DNA from: Oceanococcus sp964629015 | GTDB lineage: Bacteria > Pseudomonadota > Gammaproteobacteria > Nevskiales > Oceanococcaceae | Assembly: GCA_964629015.1 (NCBI GenBank) | Contig: CAZVMN010000001.1 | Location: forward strand, 383,424 to 447,423 | DNA: 64,000 nucleotides | Direction of reading: 5' to 3' | Part shown: positions 61,126 through 64,000 of the stretch, piece after piece | Position numbering within the stretch: position 1 is the stretch's first letter | Layout of the letters: the number at the start of each line of letters is the position of its first letter | The notes under the pieces: generated by a model | Seen by the model: the letters and a program-made list of their open reading frames with translations, nothing else | Databases searched by the model: none | Told to the model about the DNA's origin: nothing | Translations under genes and position numbers: made by a program

Positions 61126-61932
61126 GTGGCCAAGATTATTGTGGTGACCTCCGGCAAAGGTGGCGTGGGCAAGACCACCACCAGTGCCTCTTTTGCCTGT
61201 GGTCTGGCCCAGCGCGGACACAAAACCGTTGTCATTGATTTTGATGTGGGTCTGCGAAACCTGGACCTGATCATGGGATGCGAGCGCCGCGTGGTGTACG
61301 ACTTCGTCAACGTGATTCACGGCGAAGCCAATTTGCGCCAGGCGCTGATCAAGGACAAACGCTTCGATAACCTCTACATCCTTGCCGCTTCACAGACCCG
61401 CGACAAAGACGCTCTGACGCAGGACGGCGTCGGCAAGGTTCTGGAAGAGCTGTCCAAGGAATTCGAATTCATCATTTGCGATTCCCCGGCAGGCATCGAG
61501 AAGGGCGCCATGCTGGCCATGCACTTCGCTGATGAAGCCTTGGTGGTGACCAATCCGGAAGTCTCGTCCGTGCGTGATTCGGATCGCGTGCTGGGCATTT
61601 TGCAATCCAAGACCAAGTTGGCGATTGAGGGCAAGGGTGTGAAAGAGCACCTGGTGCTGACACGCTACTCACCGCAACGTGTGGCTCAGGGCGAAATGCT
61701 CTCGGTGGAGGATGTGCAGGAAATTCTCGCCGTGGAGCTGCTCGGCGTGGTCCCTGAGTCGCAATCTGTACTCAACAGTTCCAACGCCGGCCTGCCGGTG
61801 ATTGCGGAGCCGTTGGCAGATGCGGGACAGGCCTATAGCGATGTGGTTGATCGTTTCCTCGGCGAAGACAAGCCGATGCGTTTCCTCAGTGCCGAGAAGA
61901 AAGGCCTTTTGGGCCGGTTCTTCGGGAGCTAA
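61126..61932 (+). CDS. minD: Septum site-determining ATPase MinD
   Basis: The 268-residue protein uses a GTG start at 61126 preceded by a strong GAGGAGAAGGA site. It has the deviant Walker A GKGGVGKTTTSASFACGLA, DFDVGLRNLDLIMGCERRVVYDFVNV, ICDSPAGIEKGAM, and the C-terminal amphipathic membrane helix KKGLLGRFFGS. ATP-bound MinD dimerises on the membrane, recruits MinC and is released by MinE. The stop lies 2 bases before minE. Confidence 0.97.
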   Translation: MAKIIVVTSGKGGVGKTTTSASFACGLAQRGHKTVVIDFDVGLRNLDLIMGCERRVVYDFVNVIHGEANLRQALIKDKRFDNLYILAASQTRDKDALTQDGVGKVLEELSKEFEFIICDSPAGIEKGAMLAMHFADEALVVTNPEVSSVRDSDRVLGILQSKTKLAIEGKGVKEHLVLTRYSPQRVAQGEMLSVEDVQEILAVELLGVVPESQSVLNSSNAGLPVIAEPLADAGQAYSDVVDRFLGEDKPMRFLSAEKKGLLGRFFGS

Positions 61933-61934
61933 TC

Positions 61935-62195
61935 ATGGGTCTTCTGGATCTGTTTCGCGCCAACGAGAAGAAAAGCGCGAGTGTTGCGAAAGAACGTTTG
62001 CAATTGATTGTGGCTCATCGTCGGGCCGGCAACATGCAGGCGCCGGTGTTTCTGCCCAAGTTGCAGGAAGATTTGCTGGAAGTGATTCGCAAGTATGTCC
62101 AGGTGTCGGACGATGCGGTCAAAATTGATGTGGAGCGCGACGGCGACATGGACGTGCTCGAGCTGAATATCGTCGTTCCAGACAGTCGCGACTGA
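61935..62195 (+). CDS. minE: Cell division topological specificity factor MinE
   Basis: The 86-residue protein starts GLLDLFRANEKKSASVAKERLQLIVAHRR, the MinD-binding and membrane segment of MinE, and ends with the dimerisation region. It stimulates MinD ATPase and drives pole-to-pole oscillation. It is the last gene of minCDE; a hairpin bridges its stop and that of the convergent BrkB gene. Confidence 0.95.
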   Translation: MGLLDLFRANEKKSASVAKERLQLIVAHRRAGNMQAPVFLPKLQEDLLEVIRKYVQVSDDAVKIDVERDGDMDVLELNIVVPDSRD

Positions 62196-62211
62196 GGTCA
62201 GCCTCAGTCGC
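62188..62211. terminator. Hairpin between minE and the convergent BrkB gene
   Basis: GCGACTGAGG (62188-62197) pairs perfectly with CCTCAGTCGC (62202-62211) around a TCAG tetraloop, a 10-bp stem that covers both stop codons. There is no good T run on either side, so it is at best a weak bidirectional terminator or an mRNA end-stabilising structure. Confidence 0.45.
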
Positions 62212-63505
62212 TGGTTTCCAGCCATTGATTCAAGCTCAGCTCGCCCAGCACTTCGGTGCGAGCCTGAGCCAATTGGCTTGCGAGTTCGCGCGCACGTTCG
62301 TGCACCGGACCACCTTGGCGATGAATGACGCTGCGTGCATCCACGCGGTTGAGCAATTCCGCCAAAGCCATGCGTCCCATATCCACGCGCGGTAGCAGGG
62401 CGCCGTCAGCGGTTTCCGCCAGTAAGCCGCATTCCAGAAGGTTATTGATCATAGGGTTGACCAAGTCTGGTGGCGCACCGCTGCGACGGGCCAACTCGGA
62501 CGGCTTGAGCCCATTTTTGGCTTCGCTGAAACGAGCCTGAACCAAGCCGAGCAAAGTCAGAATGAGCATGTCACGGGTCGCTCCGGAGGCTTCGGCATGA
62601 CGACGCACCCGTGTCAGGTATTCCGGATGTTGAAGGAAAAACGCGATCTGACAACCGGTGAGCAGGATGAGCCAGCCCAGATACAGCCAGATCAGGAGCA
62701 AGATCAGTATGGCAAAGCTGGAGTAAATGGCGTTGTAGCCGGATGAGCCCGCAACGAAATTGGCAAAGCCCCATGCTGCGGATTGCCACAACAGGCCGCT
62801 GACCAAGCCGCCGATGAACGCGGGCAGCAAGCGCACGCGCGTGTTCGGAATGAACATAAACACGAATGTGAAAATGCTCACGATCACCACGTAAGGCAGG
62901 AGCAGGCCGACCAGATACATGGACTGGCTAACCAGCTCGGTGGTGAGCAGATTTTCGACCAGACGGTTTGAACTCAAGCTCGCCGTTGTGCCGATAACCA
63001 AAGTAATGGCCAAGGGCCCGAGCAGCAGGACCACCAGATATTCTGAGATGCGCTGAGTCAGAGGGCGCTGCCGCGGGATTTTCCAGATGAAATTGAAGGC
63101 ACTTTCGACCTTTTGAATCATCGCGAGCACGGTATAGAACAGCAGTGCGATACCGATCGAGCCGAGGACGCCAATTTTTATGTTGTCGACGAAGCCGATC
63201 ACCGTTGTGGTGATCTCTTCGGCCGATGGGCCCAGTGGTTCCAGCAGAGCCTCGATCATCGGCTCAACCCGGTTGTGAACGCCCAGGCCTTTCATGATGG
63301 AAAAGGCCAGCGCCAGCAGTGGTACCAAAGACAGCAGTGTGGTGTACACCAAACTCATCGCGCGTAAGGTGAGCTCGCCCGCGGTCAATTCGCGAATGGT
63401 GCAGAACACCAAGCGGCCGGCATTCAGCGCGCGGCGGCTCCATCCTTGTGCAGGATGAGTCCACAGCAGGTTCAGACGCTGGTCCCAGTACTCTTTTATA
63501 TTCAT
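62204..63505 (-). CDS. BrkB/YihY-family inner-membrane protein
   Basis: The protein is about 433 residues with some six membrane helices, including LRAMSLVYTTLLSLVPLLALAFSIMKG, typical of the YihY/BrkB (formerly RNase BN-like) family, and VLGSIGIALLFYTVLAMIQKVESAFNFIWKIPRQRPLTQRISEYL. A cytoplasmic winged-helix-like C-terminus with ARRSGAPPDLVNPMINNLLECGLL follows. The family function is unsettled. The ATG at 63505 gives MNIKEYWDQR; the frame is open to 63634, but that part would run through the phasin promoter. It is divergent from the phasin-like gene. Confidence 0.88.
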   Translation of the reverse strand: MNIKEYWDQRLNLLWTHPAQGWSRRALNAGRLVFCTIRELTAGELTLRAMSLVYTTLLSLVPLLALAFSIMKGLGVHNRVEPMIEALLEPLGPSAEEITTTVIGFVDNIKIGVLGSIGIALLFYTVLAMIQKVESAFNFIWKIPRQRPLTQRISEYLVVLLLGPLAITLVIGTTASLSSNRLVENLLTTELVSQSMYLVGLLLPYVVIVSIFTFVFMFIPNTRVRLLPAFIGGLVSGLLWQSAAWGFANFVAGSSGYNAIYSSFAILILLLIWLYLGWLILLTGCQIAFFLQHPEYLTRVRRHAEASGATRDMLILTLLGLVQARFSEAKNGLKPSELARRSGAPPDLVNPMINNLLECGLLAETADGALLPRVDMGRMALAELLNRVDARSVIHRQGGPVHERARELASQLAQARTEVLGELSLNQWLETSD

Positions 63506-63546
63506 AAAGTTACACCTGATACGCCGTTTGTCGGCTGGCACGTCCA

Positions 63547-63561
63547 TGTTGCACTGCAACA
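63547..63561. promoter_or_regulatory. Upstream operator O1 of the phasin-like gene
   Basis: TGTTGCA-C-TGCAACA is a perfect 15-base palindrome ending one base before the -35 hexamer of the promoter below. The half-site TGTTGCA recurs in O2 downstream of the -10. GC-flanked TGC/GCA palindromes of this sort are reported for PhaR, the repressor of phasin genes; assignment to PhaR is inference. Confidence 0.75.
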
Positions 63562-63562
63562 C

Positions 63563-63591
63563 TTGACAGCAAACCGGCGCACCACTATGAT
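63563..63591 (+). promoter_or_regulatory. Near-consensus sigma70 promoter of the phasin-like gene
   Basis: A perfect TTGACA (63563-63568) is followed after exactly 17 bases by TATGAT (63586-63591), five of six matches to TATAAT. The start point would fall near 63598, inside O2. This is the strongest promoter visible in the window and suits an abundant granule protein under repression. Confidence 0.85.
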
Positions 63592-63595
63592 GCGT

Positions 63596-63611
63596 TGCAA
63601 CAAATGTTGCA
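63596..63611. promoter_or_regulatory. Downstream operator O2 of the phasin-like gene
   Basis: TGCAACA-AA-TGTTGCA is a perfect 7-bp inverted repeat with a 2-base spacer, and an overlapping GTTGCAAC palindrome starts two bases earlier. It covers the expected transcription start. With O1 it brackets the promoter with the same half-sites in opposite orientation, a layout suited to cooperative repression. Confidence 0.75.
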
Positions 63612-63666
63612 GTACAGCATTTCGTGTTTTCCAAACATTACATATGCGCTTTCGGGAGAATAGTCC

Positions 63667-64000
63667 ATGCAGGTTCAAGAAATTCTTGATGACGTAAAAG
63701 GTCGTGCTGAGAAAGTGAGCAAAGAAGCTCAGGCTCGTTACGAAAAAGTTAGTAAGCAAGCCCAAGACGTCATTAAGACATCGCGTGACACCGCTAAGAA
63801 AGCCGGTGATCTGGTTAAGAAGAATGCCAAAAAAGTGGCTGACAGCAACCAGGCCACGGCCAAAGGACTGCTCGGCAACGCTAAGGTCAGCCTGACCAAA
63901 GCCCGCGAAGCTGGCATCAAAGAAGTTGCTGCCAAGCCGGCTGCCTTCCTGCCGGAAGGCAAAGACGACGTTGTGAAGGCTTACAACGTGACCGTCACCA
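63667..64000 (+). CDS. Probable phasin (3' end cut by window edge)
   Basis: An open frame from the ATG at 63667 (GGGAG about 10 bases upstream) gives 111 residues without a stop. It is rich in Lys, Ala and Gln in a heptad-like pattern, for example ILDDVKGRAEKVSKEAQARYEKV and SRDTAKKAGDLVKKNAKKVAD, forming a long amphipathic helix. This resembles phasin or apolipoprotein-like granule-coating proteins. The strong promoter with two TGTTGCA operators supports a PHA-granule role. With the C-terminus missing and low-complexity composition, the family call is tentative. Confidence 0.6.
   Translation, partial: MQVQEILDDVKGRAEKVSKEAQARYEKVSKQAQDVIKTSRDTAKKAGDLVKKNAKKVADSNQATAKGLLGNAKVSLTKAREAGIKEVAAKPAAFLPEGKDDVVKAYNVTVT

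Overview
The window looks like part of the chromosome of a free-living gammaproteobacterium. It has fairly high GC, minCDE in the usual order, a metK-ahcY-metF methionine-cycle cluster, a tkt-gap-pgk glycolysis cluster and a probable phasin gene under a strong promoter. The wider gene content (RND exporter, haloalkane-dehalogenase-like hydrolase, styrene-oxide-isomerase-like membrane protein) recalls marine or hydrocarbon-associated lineages near Nevskiales or Chromatiales, but this placement is an inference. The window is densely coded: the longest stretch without a gene is about 250 bases. I saw no tRNA, rRNA, CRISPR array, insertion sequence or prophage.

Region 1 (1-26057) is a large surface-polysaccharide locus. 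A leftward block encodes a GSCFA protein (cut by the window edge), a Caps_synth-type glycosyltransferase, a sulfotransferase, a 2037-residue fusion protein (sulfotransferase, coiled coil, eight NPDV repeats, two GT4 domains, one GT2 domain, zinc-ribbon and methyltransferase-like tail), a GT4 enzyme and a 1058-residue protein with NPDV repeats and two GT2 domains. Divergently, a rightward operon encodes a GT2 enzyme followed by an ABC capsule exporter: KpsM-like permease, KpsT-like ATPase, KpsE-like inner-membrane protein and KpsD-like outer-membrane protein. A second leftward block holds two GT2 enzymes, a WecA/MraY-type sugar-phosphate transferase, a GtrB-like polyprenyl-phosphate glycosyltransferase, a GtrA-like protein and a 1023-residue protein carrying two GT-C modules. 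Together these suggest synthesis, possible sulfation and export of a complex capsule or O-antigen-like glycan.

Region 2 (26058-36971) is core metabolism: metF, ahcY and metK (leftward, with a good terminator after ahcY and a striking dyad or hairpin at the metK start), a thioredoxin-like protein, galE, msrA, an unusually long stem-loop, then tkt, gap, a four-helix-bundle gene and pgk.

Region 3 (37012-50000) is mixed: an isolated sulfotransferase-like gene, an HNH endonuclease, a large FG-GAP/VCBS-like lipoprotein, a TetR regulator with a clear operator upstream of a PF10118-type protein and a styrene-oxide-isomerase-like protein, an ECF sigma factor with a receptor-like Ser/Thr kinase carrying TPRs, a DUF808 membrane protein and recQ.

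Region 4 (50064-64000) carries an RND/MMPL exporter, a MoxR-MAPEG-VWA operon, a dehalogenase-like hydrolase, an outer-membrane barrel protein, a DNA-deoxyinosine glycosylase, a membrane-anchored lipase with SanA, another alpha/beta hydrolase, minCDE, a BrkB/YihY protein and the start of a probable phasin gene, whose near-consensus promoter is flanked by two TGTTGCA-type operators.
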